The notes under the pieces are model-generated. The model saw only the letters and a list, made by a program, of their open reading frames with translations, had not been told where the DNA came from and ran no database searches. From Bog-950 sp046329535 (GTDB lineage: Bacteria > Bacteroidota > Bacteroidia > Chitinophagales > LD1): a stretch of 64,000 bases of DNA. Within the stretch, counting starts at the first letter, position 1. Each line of letters starts with the position of its first letter. The position numbers were made by a program, and so were the translations under genes. The DNA is taken from assembly GCA_046329535.1 (NCBI GenBank), contig JAXLUN010000001.1, positions 62,001 through 126,000 on the forward strand. The letters run 5' to 3'. Positions 26,394 to 35,559 of this stretch are shown here, one piece after another.

Positions 26394-26448
26394 AATTCAA
26401 TACTATGTAAAGTCTAAAATAGGAGAAATTCTTTCAGTCTCTTACATC

Positions 26449-27159
26449 TTACTTGAAGATGTTTATCCGGTATCGATGGCCGGCAGAGTTATCTCCACTG
26501 TAATATTCCAATAATATTTTTCGTAATACAGTATCGTAATTGCAACTGTTGTAAGGTGAAATGAGTAAGCCATCATTTCCAAAGTGAAATGGATTGTTGT
26601 CCGGGTGTGGTGGCATATCGGTTAAAGATCCTAGAGCACTGCATTGTACTTTTATCTTTTCTGGACTAACTTTTGAGATAGTTACCGGTGTGTCATAAGT
26701 TGTATCGACCCAAATGGAATTTGACATGTCCCAAAGCTGATAATGCAACGAAGCAGATGCAAACGTTCCGCAAATACTGTCGCGCGTGTCAATAATATTA
26801 AAGGACCGAACGTCAGAAAAAATTGTGCTGCCTGCATACGGATCGGCATAAACACGCCAGTAGTATTTTTTGCCCAGTTCAAGCAGATCTGGTCTGGATA
26901 TGACAACAAACCCTGTATCGCATAGTGTATCCAGTAATACCTGAGTAAAGGCATTATCGTTTGCTATCTGAAGGTTATTGCTGTATAAGTCAAAATGCTG
27001 CCATTGAAACGAGATACTATGTTGGTATTGATACGAATTATCTGCAGGAAGTTCTACTACAAGCAGATTTGCAAAGTATGGATTTTCATCTTTACATCCG
27101 TTGATAGAAAGTAGCAGAGTAAAGATCAAAAGGGAGCAAAGTTTAAAGGATAATCTCAT
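26449..27159 (-). CDS. Lipoprotein of unknown function
   Basis: 236 residues. The signal MRLSFKLCSLLIFTLLLSINGC ends in a lipobox with Cys 22 (NGC|KDEN). The body contains a fibronectin-III-like piece (SISFQWQHFD, GKKYYWRVYADPYAG), the type found in Bacteroidota surface lipoproteins that bind ligands or partners. No catalytic motif is visible. The DUF2177 gene (27178-27579) is 18 bases upstream on the same strand. Confidence 0.75.
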   Translation of the reverse strand: MRLSFKLCSLLIFTLLLSINGCKDENPYFANLLVVELPADNSYQYQHSISFQWQHFDLYSNNLQIANDNAFTQVLLDTLCDTGFVVISRPDLLELGKKYYWRVYADPYAGSTIFSDVRSFNIIDTRDSICGTFASASLHYQLWDMSNSIWVDTTYDTPVTISKVSPEKIKVQCSALGSLTDMPPHPDNNPFHFGNDGLLISPYNSCNYDTVLRKILLEYYSGDNSAGHRYRINIFK

Positions 27160-27177
27160 GTTAATTCTAGTGCTTAA

Positions 27178-27579
27178 TCATTTAATGAGGTATCCGGTTG
27201 CCCAAAAAGTAAATAAAGATACGCTACCGGTGAGTATGGTTCCCCAAATAATATCGACAACTACAATAAACAACGGCCATTTTTCGATAGTTGCCATATT
27301 CGTCAGGTCGTAAGTGGCATAGCAGAGCATGCCTAATACAGCCCCATTGAGTAGTGCGGTTTGCCAACTTGAGTTGACGGTAGCCGGATGAATAGCGAAG
27401 AACAAAATCCCTCCAATGTATATCAGGTAGAAAATGATAGCTGCAGCCCAGTTTACATTCGGGCTTAGTATAAAACCTAACTTATCACGATATAACCCTT
27501 TGGCAATAAAGCCTAGCCAAATCATGTCAATTGCAAAGAATATAATTGTGGCCAGCAGATAGGTAACAACCAATTTCAT
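27178..27579 (-). CDS. DUF2177 family membrane protein
   Basis: 133 residues with four hydrophobic segments. Family hallmarks are FAIDMIWLGFIAKGLYRDKLG near the N-terminus and ATYDLTNMATIEKWPL in the middle. DUF2177 proteins are small inner-membrane proteins without known function. The lipoprotein gene follows after 18 bases; the divergent GldM-C-like gene starts 111 bases away on the other strand. Confidence 0.85.
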   Translation of the reverse strand: MKLVVTYLLATIIFFAIDMIWLGFIAKGLYRDKLGFILSPNVNWAAAIIFYLIYIGGILFFAIHPATVNSSWQTALLNGAVLGMLCYATYDLTNMATIEKWPLFIVVVDIIWGTILTGSVSLFTFWATGYLIK

Positions 27580-27690
27580 GTTACGAGGTTAAATAAAAAA
27601 ATACTACATAAAGAATAGTCGGTCTTATAATTACTAACTTCCAATAACCATTTATTGTTATTTTACGTTTAATTACATCAGATATACTTG

Positions 27691-28419
27691 ATGAATACTC
27701 AGATTATAACCTCTTTTTTGTTGTTTTTGTTTCTACTCGGTAGTGAACTCTATGCGCAGAAGATAAACGGGGAAATTTTTATTCCCATCAGCAACCGGAG
27801 TGAAATCTGGTTGAAACCCAAGATTGATACTTTGGATAATCTGAATGAGTATGAATTTAAAATCAGAGTATCACCGGAGTATAAAATTTCACAGTTCTTG
27901 TTTGAGAAGGGATTAGCGACACAAAATGATAGTGTGTTAGTAATTAAGCCTAACAGCAATAAGTATGGTGCTATTGATACAGCAACTCTTCGAGTTATAG
28001 TGATGAGTACTTCCGGTTCTAGAATTATGTTGTTTCAAAAGCAATTTTTAATCAAAGTGCCGGAAAAGATGTTTCCTGTAATTACCAATCCCAAGGTGAA
28101 CCTTATTAAGCTCAATGATAAACTCATGCTGGAGCGCAACAGACCATATCCTAAAAATCTGTTCACTGATAAGCAGGCATTTATCAGTATGTATAACAAT
28201 GAAGTGGAAATGAAGCGCATTGATGTTAAATCAGTAACCATCGCTCTATACGAAAAGGAAGGCAAAAATTATGTTTCTGAAGGTGATACCATTAGCAGTG
28301 ATGCTATGCGTGAGTTAAAGAAGATAAAAGATCCTACCCCTGTTTTTATCAAGGTAGATGGCATTCTTGGTAAAAGCAAAAAGAGTGTTTGGAATCGCTT
28401 TATTCTCTACACGGAGTAA
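27691..28419 (+). CDS. Secreted protein resembling the C-terminal part of GldM/PorM
   Basis: 242 residues from ATG 27691, signal peptide to about residue 23 (SELYAQ). Residues ~119-242 follow the outline of the last GldM domain: F(L)IKVPEKMFPVI (compare F-VK-IPDP), a MKRIDVKSVTIAL strand (compare FDVxFxVxSFTV), EGDTISSDAMRELKKIKDP (compare GN-ls-a-l-k-a--GD) and a final FIKVDGI strand. The N-terminal ~95 residues could be one more beta-sandwich. GldM's own N-terminal membrane helix is absent. Homology is judged by eye and is inference. It overlaps the convergent BtuF-like gene by 13 bases. Confidence 0.6.
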   Translation: MNTQIITSFLLFLFLLGSELYAQKINGEIFIPISNRSEIWLKPKIDTLDNLNEYEFKIRVSPEYKISQFLFEKGLATQNDSVLVIKPNSNKYGAIDTATLRVIVMSTSGSRIMLFQKQFLIKVPEKMFPVITNPKVNLIKLNDKLMLERNRPYPKNLFTDKQAFISMYNNEVEMKRIDVKSVTIALYEKEGKNYVSEGDTISSDAMRELKKIKDPTPVFIKVDGILGKSKKSVWNRFILYTE

Positions 28420-29213
28420 ATCCCCATTTTTTTTCTGAGTTCGTGTAGGTAATTAACAGTTAGTTTTAGTCTGCTGCCATACCAGCTGAACATTTCTCCA
28501 TCTACCAGCAGTACTTTTGAATCGGGACAAATGCTTTTAAACTCATCTATATGTTGTTTCGTAAAACGGTAAGGTTCTGACGAAAGGAAAATAAATTGAG
28601 GTTTCATCATACTTAATTCTTCCATAGTAATTTCAGGATAACGGGATCGGTGGCCGAAAATATTTTCAACTCCCAAATAACTCATCAGTTCATTAATAAA
28701 TGTATCGCTTCCGGCTATCATGTAGGGTTTCCTCCATATCAGATAAGCCGCTGTGGGGAAAACAAAATTCTTATTCACCAATTCATCAAAACCTTTTGTA
28801 ATCGTGTTTGTTAACTGCTCTCCGGTAGTTTCATGGTTGACAATGCGCGATACTTCACGCATCATGCCACAGGCATCTTCGATTGTACGTATATCACTCA
28901 TCCAAACCGGGAAGTGTTTTTGCAATTCTTCTATCTGAGTCTGTTCGTTTTCTTCTTTGTTCCCGATAATTAGTTCGGGCTGCAGTTCAAATATTTTTTC
29001 AAGATGCAACTGCTTAGTGCCTCCAATAATTGTTTTGGTCTTTACTTTATCAATCGGGTGAATGCAAAATCTGGTAATGCCTGTTATCTCCTGATTTAAT
29101 CCGATGTCGAAAAGAAATTCAGTTTGTGAAGGAACTAGGGAAACTATTCGTTTAGGAGGAAAGTTAATCTCATGTTTTTTGCCAAGCTGATCAGTAGAGT
29201 GAATCAAATTCAT
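28407..29213 (-). CDS. BtuF-like helical-backbone metal/cobalamin receptor, no signal peptide
   Basis: 268 residues with the fold of class III periplasmic binding proteins: RIVSLVPSQTEFLFDIGL at the start, LQPELIIGNKEENEQTQIEEL, a long backbone helix and MKPQFIFLSSEPYRF. These usually deliver cobalamin, haem or siderophores to ABC importers. No signal peptide or lipobox is visible and no permease or ATPase gene is adjacent, so a cytosolic version is likely. A family is recalled in Bacteroidota with this form, function unknown. It lies 19 bases downstream of the cystathionine beta-synthase gene, and may share its transcript. Confidence 0.8.
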   Translation of the reverse strand: MNLIHSTDQLGKKHEINFPPKRIVSLVPSQTEFLFDIGLNQEITGITRFCIHPIDKVKTKTIIGGTKQLHLEKIFELQPELIIGNKEENEQTQIEELQKHFPVWMSDIRTIEDACGMMREVSRIVNHETTGEQLTNTITKGFDELVNKNFVFPTAAYLIWRKPYMIAGSDTFINELMSYLGVENIFGHRSRYPEITMEELSMMKPQFIFLSSEPYRFTKQHIDEFKSICPDSKVLLVDGEMFSWYGSRLKLTVNYLHELRKKMGIYSV

Positions 29214-29232
29214 ATTTATGAAGTTGATTCAC

Positions 29233-30594
29233 TTAGGCCATTGCCTCTATCAAGTCAAACTCGGTCACAATATGTACTAGCCCGGAATTTGCTTTAACCA
29301 ATACGGCTGTATTATCTTTAGAGATCTGCTTTGAAATATCTGCTGCGGTGGCGTTAAGGGAAACAAACGGGAAAGGCCTGCTCATTATCTTGCCAACTTC
29401 GTTGTCGCGATGATACGGATTGTCCATCAACAACTGCAAAATACTGTGCTCGGTAATGCTGCCAATATTATTATCGCCTTCCATCACCGGTAATTGAGTC
29501 AGGTTTAACTCTTTCATTTTCTTAAATGCCGATGCTACGGTTTCAGTTGGCGAGGCAAATACCAATTCCGTAATCTTCTTTCTGTCCAAAATAGTTTTTG
29601 CTGTTACCACCTCTTCTGTTAGAAATCCGCGTTCGCGCATCCAGTCATCGTTATATACTTTGCCCATATAGCGGCTGCCATGGTCGTGAAGAATAACTAC
29701 AACAACATCATCTTTTTCGAATCGGTCTTTGAGCTGTAACAATCCCTGCATAACCGTTCCTGCACTATAGCCGCAGAAAAGTCCTTCTTCCCGAGCTAAC
29801 CTGCGGGCCATAACAGCTCCGTCTTTATCCGTAACCTGTTCAATGTGGTCAATATATTTCATGTCATAGTTAGCCGGAACAAAATCTTCTCCAATACCTT
29901 CTGTAGTATAGGGATAAACCTCGCTCATATCCAGTTCCCCGGTATCATGAAATTTTTTAAGTAGAGAACCATATACATCTATACCCAATACCTGAATATT
30001 GGGGTTCTTTTCTTTCAAATACATAGCTGTTCCCATAACGGTACCTCCGGTTCCTATAGTTGTGACATAATGTGTGACTTTGCCTTCTGTTTGTTCCCAT
30101 ATCTCAGGTCCTGTACTTTCATAGTGTGCTGCACGGTTGCTCAGGTTATCGTACTGATTCATGTGGAGTGAATTCGGAATTTCTACAGAGAGCCTTTTAG
30201 CTACGGAGTAGTAGGAGCGAGGATCTTCGGGCTCCACATTGGTAGGACAAACAATAACTTCTGCACCTAACGCACGAAGAATATCCAATTTAGATTTCGA
30301 TTGTTTATCGGTAGTCGTAAAAATGCATTTGTATCCACGAATAATGGAGGCCATGGCTAATCCCATTCCGGTATTGCCTGATGTACACTCTATGATAGTG
30401 CCACCGGGTTTTAGTTTGCCGCCCTTTTCAGCGTCTAAAATCATTTTAATGCCGATTCGATCTTTAATAGAGTTACCCGGATTAAAGTACTCTACCTTGG
30501 CCAGAAATAAGCCGGGAATATCTTTTGTAATTTTATTCAGTTTAACCAGCGGTGTATTGCCAATGGTTTCTACAATATTGTTGAAGTATTTCAT
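29233..30594 (-). CDS. Cystathionine beta-synthase with CBS-domain pair
   Basis: 453 residues. The PLP catalytic domain spans ~1-325: FNPGNSIKDRIG with the Schiff-base Lys at 44, CTSGNTGMGLA and the phosphate-binding GTGGTVMG. A pair of CBS domains follows (~335-453), absent from ordinary cysteine synthases (~310 aa). It condenses serine and homocysteine to cystathionine, or acts as a cysteine synthase; the CBS pair may sense an adenosyl ligand. Neighbours downstream are BtuF-like and upstream a YkgJ-type Cys-cluster protein, all on the minus strand with gaps of under 20 bases. Confidence 0.88.
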   Translation of the reverse strand: MKYFNNIVETIGNTPLVKLNKITKDIPGLFLAKVEYFNPGNSIKDRIGIKMILDAEKGGKLKPGGTIIECTSGNTGMGLAMASIIRGYKCIFTTTDKQSKSKLDILRALGAEVIVCPTNVEPEDPRSYYSVAKRLSVEIPNSLHMNQYDNLSNRAAHYESTGPEIWEQTEGKVTHYVTTIGTGGTVMGTAMYLKEKNPNIQVLGIDVYGSLLKKFHDTGELDMSEVYPYTTEGIGEDFVPANYDMKYIDHIEQVTDKDGAVMARRLAREEGLFCGYSAGTVMQGLLQLKDRFEKDDVVVVILHDHGSRYMGKVYNDDWMRERGFLTEEVVTAKTILDRKKITELVFASPTETVASAFKKMKELNLTQLPVMEGDNNIGSITEHSILQLLMDNPYHRDNEVGKIMSRPFPFVSLNATAADISKQISKDNTAVLVKANSGLVHIVTEFDLIEAMA

Positions 30595-30611
30595 GTGGAT
30601 AGGTTACGTAT

Positions 30612-31124
30612 TTATCTGTCTCCTTCAATTCTTGCCTGCAGTTTTTCTACAAATACTAACGTGGCAGGACAGTATGTAAGGTTGTTCTGGAAGGTTTTTT
30701 CTTTTACCTGATAACGGAAGTCTTTACGTATAAAATGGGGGAACATAGCACAGTCATCCGGACGAATATCATAGATGGTACATTTGTGATTTTTACCCAA
30801 AAACTGACAAGGAGTACTTTTATTGATGATATCTTTATTCTCATCCACTTTCAGATACTTCTCATAGTATTCCTGATAGGTCATTTTAAGATGTGCGGCA
30901 ATTCGATTAATGTCTTTCCTGGTATAGGTTGGAGTCATCTTTTTACAGCAGTTAGCACAATCTAAACAGGCTACTTCTTCCCAAACTTCTTTATCTACTT
31001 CTGCTACTGTTTTCAGAATCGGTCCTGTTGATTTGGCTAATCTTCTTAAAAACTTTGTCAGATCCTTCTTTTTACGATAGGCTCTGCGGGTGTAGGTAGT
31101 TACCTTAAATTTTAATTTTGACAT
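30612..31124 (-). CDS. YkgJ-family cysteine-cluster protein
   Basis: 170 residues. The Cys cluster is plain: CLDCANCCKKM (residues ~53-63), then CQFLG, KCTIYDIRPDDCAMFPHF, and a late C in LTYCPA, the zinc- or iron-binding pattern of the CxxCxxCC family. Family members are thought to chelate metal, with some acting near Fe-S or flagellin-lysine modification; function here unknown. First gene of a compact minus-strand unit with cystathionine beta-synthase (17 bases apart). Confidence 0.85.
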   Translation of the reverse strand: MSKLKFKVTTYTRRAYRKKKDLTKFLRRLAKSTGPILKTVAEVDKEVWEEVACLDCANCCKKMTPTYTRKDINRIAAHLKMTYQEYYEKYLKVDENKDIINKSTPCQFLGKNHKCTIYDIRPDDCAMFPHFIRKDFRYQVKEKTFQNNLTYCPATLVFVEKLQARIEGDR

Positions 31125-31198
31125 GCTTTTAAAAAATATGTGCCGAAAATAAGTTTTTGAGGTATCTCTGCAACAAACGGATGTTGATAGCAGCTGGG

Positions 31199-33214
31199 TT
31201 ATTCTTTCTTAGGATCAACCAGGATGTTTTCTGGCTCAGTCGATTCTAAATTCAACTTAGCCGAGATAACACGGAAGGTGGTACGTCTGTTCTTCTGATG
31301 TTCTTCTTCGGTACAGTTCACTCCATTGCCGCAGCTGTTTACCAATCTGGTTTCGCCATATCCTTTAGCTACCAGTTTTTCAGAAGCTATACCTTTGGAG
31401 ATAAAATAATCCACCACACTTTGTGCCCGCAATTGTGATAGTTTCTGATTGTAACTATCGCTGCCACGGCTATCGGTATGCGAACCTATTTCAATTGTCA
31501 GATCCGGATTCTCTTTAAAAAATATCATGATTGAATCCAATACCAACTTAGATTCGGGGCGGAGAGTAGCTTTGTCATAATCATAATAAATGTTAGGAAT
31601 CGCAATCATCTTCTGGGTAAAAATCTTCTCCAGTTCTACCTGCGTGTAGATGTTTATCAAAGTAGAGTCCTGATGCCGCTTACCTTTAGTGGAGACAGTT
31701 GTGTTGTTGCTGAAATAGCCACTCTTGCCGGCTGTTATTTTATAATCCGATTCAGCGTCCAGTTTGAATATGAAATTGCCGGCTGTATCGGAAATCCCTG
31801 TAGCAATAACTCTATCATCAGTTGCTTTCAATTCAACTTTAGCTTTTGGAAGATTCTTTAACCCTAACACTTTGCTCTCCGGATTTTCGGGGTTTTCAAA
31901 ATTCTTTTCTACCACTTTACCGCGTAGCACAAAGATGTTTATCCACTTTTCTTCAAAACGATAGATGTCATCACTACCTTTTCCTCCCCTGCGATTTGAC
32001 GAGAAGTAGCCTGAATAGAGAATTGTATCATCACTATTCAATGGTTTGTATTTATCAATGTGAAAGGCAAAGTCATCGGCACCGCTGTTAATAGGGGCTT
32101 TTATATTGATTGGGTCTTTGTAACCGCCTTTTGTTCTTGATGCCCGGAATATATCCAAACCACCCATACCGGGTAATCCGTTGGAAGATAAATAGAGGTT
32201 ACCGGAATTATCCAGCCAAGGGAAACGTTCACTACCGGGCGTATTGATTGCTCCCCCTAGGTTTTGCGGAGCACTCCATCCGGTATCGGCTTTTGTGAAA
32301 AGGAAAAGATCGGTGCCTCCAAAACCTGGTGCGTCTGACGACACAAACAGTAGTTTACCATCTCTTGATATATAAGGGTCATAGACGTTGAGTGTATCGG
32401 CAAACAAGTCTAATCTAACCGGCTCACTCCAATGCTCATTGTTATAAGCGCTGTAGTAAACATGACAATACTGATTGGTCTTTTGCGGGTCGGCTGTGCA
32501 ACGCACAAAATACATCTCTTTTAAATCTTTGCTGAACGAAGCGGAACTTTCATGTGCTGTTGTATTGGCCGGAGTACCAAAGTTCGATGGATAGGAAAAT
32601 GCTCCGTCTTTTAAATCTGTGGTAAACAGGTCACTGAATTTTTCTCCTGTCCACCCATCACGATTACTACCCATTGCTTCATCACGCGCAGAAGTAAATA
32701 CAAACTGGTTGTTCCTAAAAGGTTCAAACTGATAGTCGGAGTTACTGGTGTTAATGGCCAGTAGATTTTTGATCTGAATTTTAGTGAATGCTTTTTTCCA
32801 CTCTATGGCATCGCGGCATTGGTTAGATTGCTTTCGCCCTTCGAAGCCCCCTGAAGATATTCGCTGAAACTGTTCAAACGTTTTAATGGCATCTTCATAT
32901 TTTTCTTGTTGCTTAAGCATTAAACCAAGTTTAAACAAAGATTGCTCTCCGCCATTTAGCACCAGTGATTGGCGGTACCACTTCTCGGCATTCGCATAAT
33001 CATTAAACCGGGCATACGACTCACCAAGTAAAAATGCTTTTGACTGTTGTTTAATCGGATCTTTCTCCTCGTTAAACTCTTTGGTCAAGAAATCTATGCT
33101 CTGGTTAAAAAGCAATAACTCTTGAGCAGTTTTACCATCCTTTACCTGAAACGGAACCGTTTTGCAAGCGCCTATGAAGAACAGCAGCGATATCAGAATA
33201 AAACAATTTTTCAA
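31199..33214 (-). CDS. PorE-like outer-membrane lipoprotein (TPR, propeller, CRD, OmpA)
   Basis: 671 residues starting TTG 33214; the lipoprotein signal (LISLLFFIGAC, Cys 17) begins right there. Domains in order: TPR helices at ~35-150, PD40/WD40-like beta-propeller at ~155-440 (repeated SRDGKLLFVSSDAPG, DNSGNLYLSSNGLPG), a carboxypeptidase-regulatory-like domain at ~450-525, and an OmpA peptidoglycan-binding domain at ~538-660 (IEIGSHTDSRGSDSYN). This is the architecture of PorE, the T9SS component that anchors the system to peptidoglycan. Several paralogs with this order exist in Bacteroidota, so assignment to PorE itself is tentative. Confidence 0.8.
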   Translation of the reverse strand: MKNCFILISLLFFIGACKTVPFQVKDGKTAQELLLFNQSIDFLTKEFNEEKDPIKQQSKAFLLGESYARFNDYANAEKWYRQSLVLNGGEQSLFKLGLMLKQQEKYEDAIKTFEQFQRISSGGFEGRKQSNQCRDAIEWKKAFTKIQIKNLLAINTSNSDYQFEPFRNNQFVFTSARDEAMGSNRDGWTGEKFSDLFTTDLKDGAFSYPSNFGTPANTTAHESSASFSKDLKEMYFVRCTADPQKTNQYCHVYYSAYNNEHWSEPVRLDLFADTLNVYDPYISRDGKLLFVSSDAPGFGGTDLFLFTKADTGWSAPQNLGGAINTPGSERFPWLDNSGNLYLSSNGLPGMGGLDIFRASRTKGGYKDPINIKAPINSGADDFAFHIDKYKPLNSDDTILYSGYFSSNRRGGKGSDDIYRFEEKWINIFVLRGKVVEKNFENPENPESKVLGLKNLPKAKVELKATDDRVIATGISDTAGNFIFKLDAESDYKITAGKSGYFSNNTTVSTKGKRHQDSTLINIYTQVELEKIFTQKMIAIPNIYYDYDKATLRPESKLVLDSIMIFFKENPDLTIEIGSHTDSRGSDSYNQKLSQLRAQSVVDYFISKGIASEKLVAKGYGETRLVNSCGNGVNCTEEEHQKNRRTTFRVISAKLNLESTEPENILVDPKKE

Positions 33215-33273
33215 CGATTGGTATTTGATTTAAAAATAGAAATTTCCATAAGCCTGAGTAGCCGTTATCTTTA

Positions 33274-34167
33274 TTAAGGCAGTTCTACATTTAATATTTC
33301 GCTAACAGACTTCCTTATATTTTTGCTAATCTGATCGGTTGGTAAGTCGTTAGCATCTTTGCCAAAAGGGTCTTCAATTTCTTCTGCAATCAGTTCTAAA
33401 CTGGCTAATACATAAAAGATGAAAGCAACTACAGGAACGCAATAATACCCCAGCGTAAATACCATAGTCAGTGGTAATGACATGACGAAAAAAAAGATGA
33501 ATTTTTTAAGAAATATACTATATGAATAAGGGATAGGCGTATTCTTGATTCGTTCACATGCACCACATATATCGGTGAGTGCCATCAATTCAGGATTTAA
33601 ATATACCAATTGCTCATTGGTTAACACACCGGAGCAATTCAACTCATGCACACGGTAAAAAATCAGACGGGCAATATCGTTTGGTAAGTGACGCTCCTGT
33701 TTTAGTTTACTTTTATCAATATTCGGATGGGGTAACAGTTCATCAGGCAGAAATGCGGTGCGCAAATGATTTTTGAGGGCAATGGAATAATTTGAAATAA
33801 GTATGGCAAAATATAGTCTCTCTTCATTTTTATTTTCGGTAAAAAGGCCATTTAGTTTCAATGCCAGATTACGACTGTTGTTAAGCAGACTGCCCCACTG
33901 TTTACGGCCTTCCCACCAGCGGTCGTAAGCAGTGTTGGTGCGAAACACCAGCAGCATAGAAATGACGAAACTAAGCATGGAATGCATAATCGACAGATTC
34001 TTTAAATGCGAACTATCGGTCAGATGAAGGTAGTCATGAAAAAACCATGCAACGAGGATTGCATATAACGCGATGGAAACAATAATGGGTAACAATTCAC
34101 GAAATGTATCGGCTTTATGAAAGCGAAAAATAAAGGTGAACCACTCTTTGGGATTGTAACTAATCAC
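33274..34167 (-). CDS. Bestrophin-family anion channel
   Basis: 297 residues from GTG 34167. Features are the RFHKADTFRELLPIIVSIALYA membrane start, SFVISMLLVFRTNTAYDRWWEGRKQWG (the strongly conserved bestrophin signature), and a C-terminal ELIAEEIEDPFGKDANDLPTD-like block. Bacterial homologs form pentameric inner-membrane channels; some conduct cations rather than chloride. No regulator is adjacent. The FKBP gene lies 21 bases upstream on the same strand. Confidence 0.88.
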   Translation of the reverse strand: MISYNPKEWFTFIFRFHKADTFRELLPIIVSIALYAILVAWFFHDYLHLTDSSHLKNLSIMHSMLSFVISMLLVFRTNTAYDRWWEGRKQWGSLLNNSRNLALKLNGLFTENKNEERLYFAILISNYSIALKNHLRTAFLPDELLPHPNIDKSKLKQERHLPNDIARLIFYRVHELNCSGVLTNEQLVYLNPELMALTDICGACERIKNTPIPYSYSIFLKKFIFFFVMSLPLTMVFTLGYYCVPVVAFIFYVLASLELIAEEIEDPFGKDANDLPTDQISKNIRKSVSEILNVELP

Positions 34168-34188
34168 GATAGAATATTATTTCAGTGA

Positions 34189-34635
34189 CTATTTAACTTC
34201 TATCAGTTCTACATCAAAAATTAAAGTCGCTTTAGCAGGAATAACTGGAGGGCGCCCCTGTTCTCCGTAAGCCAGAAAATAGGGAATTATCAGTTTAGCT
34301 TTTCCTCCAGTTTTCATCAAGGCAATGCCCTCATCCCATCCTTTAATAACCCGACCCATCCCCAATTGAAATGAGATTGGCTGATTGCGTTTGTAAGAAG
34401 AGTCAAATGTGGTTCCATCAGTTAGTGTGCCGATGTAATGAACTGAAACGTTCCGATGTTTTTCTGCCGGTGTACCTGTGCCTTCCAACTCAATTATGTA
34501 ATGCAAGCCGCTGGATGTGGATTTTGCGGTCGGATAGTTTTTCTGAACAAAAATATTGAACTCGGCAATGGCTGCCAGTTGACTTTGCTCTTGACGCTTG
34601 CGCATCTCTTCTAATTTCTTTTGGTATTCACTCAT
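34189..34635 (-). CDS. FKBP-type peptidyl-prolyl cis-trans isomerase
   Basis: 148 residues without signal peptide. An N-terminal helix of ~30 residues precedes the FKBP domain: VSVHYIGTLTDGTTFDSSY, QPISFQLGMGRVIKGWDEG, LIIPYFLAYGEQGRPPVIP and a final LIFDVELIEVK strand. It should speed prolyl isomerisation in folding proteins. Lack of a signal suggests a cytosolic location, unlike many Mip-type FKBPs. Followed after 21 bases by the bestrophin gene. Confidence 0.9.
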   Translation of the reverse strand: MSEYQKKLEEMRKRQEQSQLAAIAEFNIFVQKNYPTAKSTSSGLHYIIELEGTGTPAEKHRNVSVHYIGTLTDGTTFDSSYKRNQPISFQLGMGRVIKGWDEGIALMKTGGKAKLIIPYFLAYGEQGRPPVIPAKATLIFDVELIEVK

Positions 34636-34768
34636 ACTTTTATGTTTTAAAAAGGAGGGGGATTTGAAGCCACGAATAACATAAAATTTTCAGTAAGTAC
34701 AGTAATCAACAGATATTGAAAGGGGGACGTTAACTAGTAACATCTTTCGGTCTACAGAAACATGTTAA

Positions 34769-35362
34769 TCACTTCACACGGATCATTTTGGCAGTAGCTA
34801 TGGATACATGAAACTCCATGTGGTGCAATTGACCGTTTTCAAAATGGTAGACATTTCTATGTCCATCGCTAGTTTTAAATTCAATGGTGTTAGCATCCGG
34901 GTGTTCTACATTCACGAATTCAGCTTCAGCATCGTAGTAGATGCGTTTCATGTTTTTTACCTGGCCAAAGTAGATTGATGGGATGGAAAACTCTGGCACT
35001 TCAGTAAAAACTTTTTTGCCAGCATAGTTGCTTACAACATACACATTGCCTTCTTTTTTCATTTGCCCCCAGCGACTTATCTTTCCTCCTTCCATCTCTT
35101 TATAGCTTGTGGCAATCAACTTACCGGCTTTGAATGTAAATTCATAATGCGAATAATTATCGCGGTTTATCCAGAGTATTTTAGCTTTAGAAGCACTTTC
35201 TACTACATAAAATTCGGTGCCATCTGGTTTAGTTTCACGAGTGATGGTCATTTCACCAATCTTATCGCCAAACAACTGAATCTCGTACTTCTGCATTTCA
35301 ATAGCTGTAGGTGGCGAAACTCCCGCAGTCAATAACAGGAAAAGGAGGTGAATAATACGCAT
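34769..35362 (-). CDS. Secreted protein of unknown function (DUF6134-like)
   Basis: 197 residues. Weak signal peptide (MRIIHLLFLLLTAGVSPPTA), then a beta-rich domain with the pattern EIQLFGDKIGEMTITRETKPDG ... ESASKAKILWINRDNYSHYEF, and a final YHFENGQLHHMEFHV. These features resemble DUF6134 proteins, a Bacteroidota family of likely lipocalin- or LolA-like shape. Function unknown. It stands alone between intergenic gaps of 133 and ~200 bases. Confidence 0.7.
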   Translation of the reverse strand: MRIIHLLFLLLTAGVSPPTAIEMQKYEIQLFGDKIGEMTITRETKPDGTEFYVVESASKAKILWINRDNYSHYEFTFKAGKLIATSYKEMEGGKISRWGQMKKEGNVYVVSNYAGKKVFTEVPEFSIPSIYFGQVKNMKRIYYDAEAEFVNVEHPDANTIEFKTSDGHRNVYHFENGQLHHMEFHVSIATAKMIRVK

Positions 35363-35503
35363 GTGATTGAAGGGTGCAAGTATAACACTTGGTAATAATA
35401 GTTTGTTCGGAAATTTGGATGTGTTAAGGTATAGGGATATTTAGTTAATCGTATTGAACATATCAAATTTTAGAGTATGCTTCAATTTATTAGTCATCAA
35501 AAT

Positions 35504-35540
35504 ACCCCTGCCAATATCTGAATCTGATATGGACAGGGGT
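35504..35540 (-). terminator. Terminator-like hairpin after the SprB-repeat gene
   Basis: An arm starting ACCCCTG (35504) pairs with one ending CAGGGGT (35540), ~15 positions long with a few mismatches and a ~7-base loop. On the minus strand it follows the stop at 35560 by 20 bases and is followed by ATTTT. The T-run is short, so efficiency is uncertain. Confidence 0.6.
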
Positions 35541-35559
35541 AAAGAATGAAGGATAGCTT

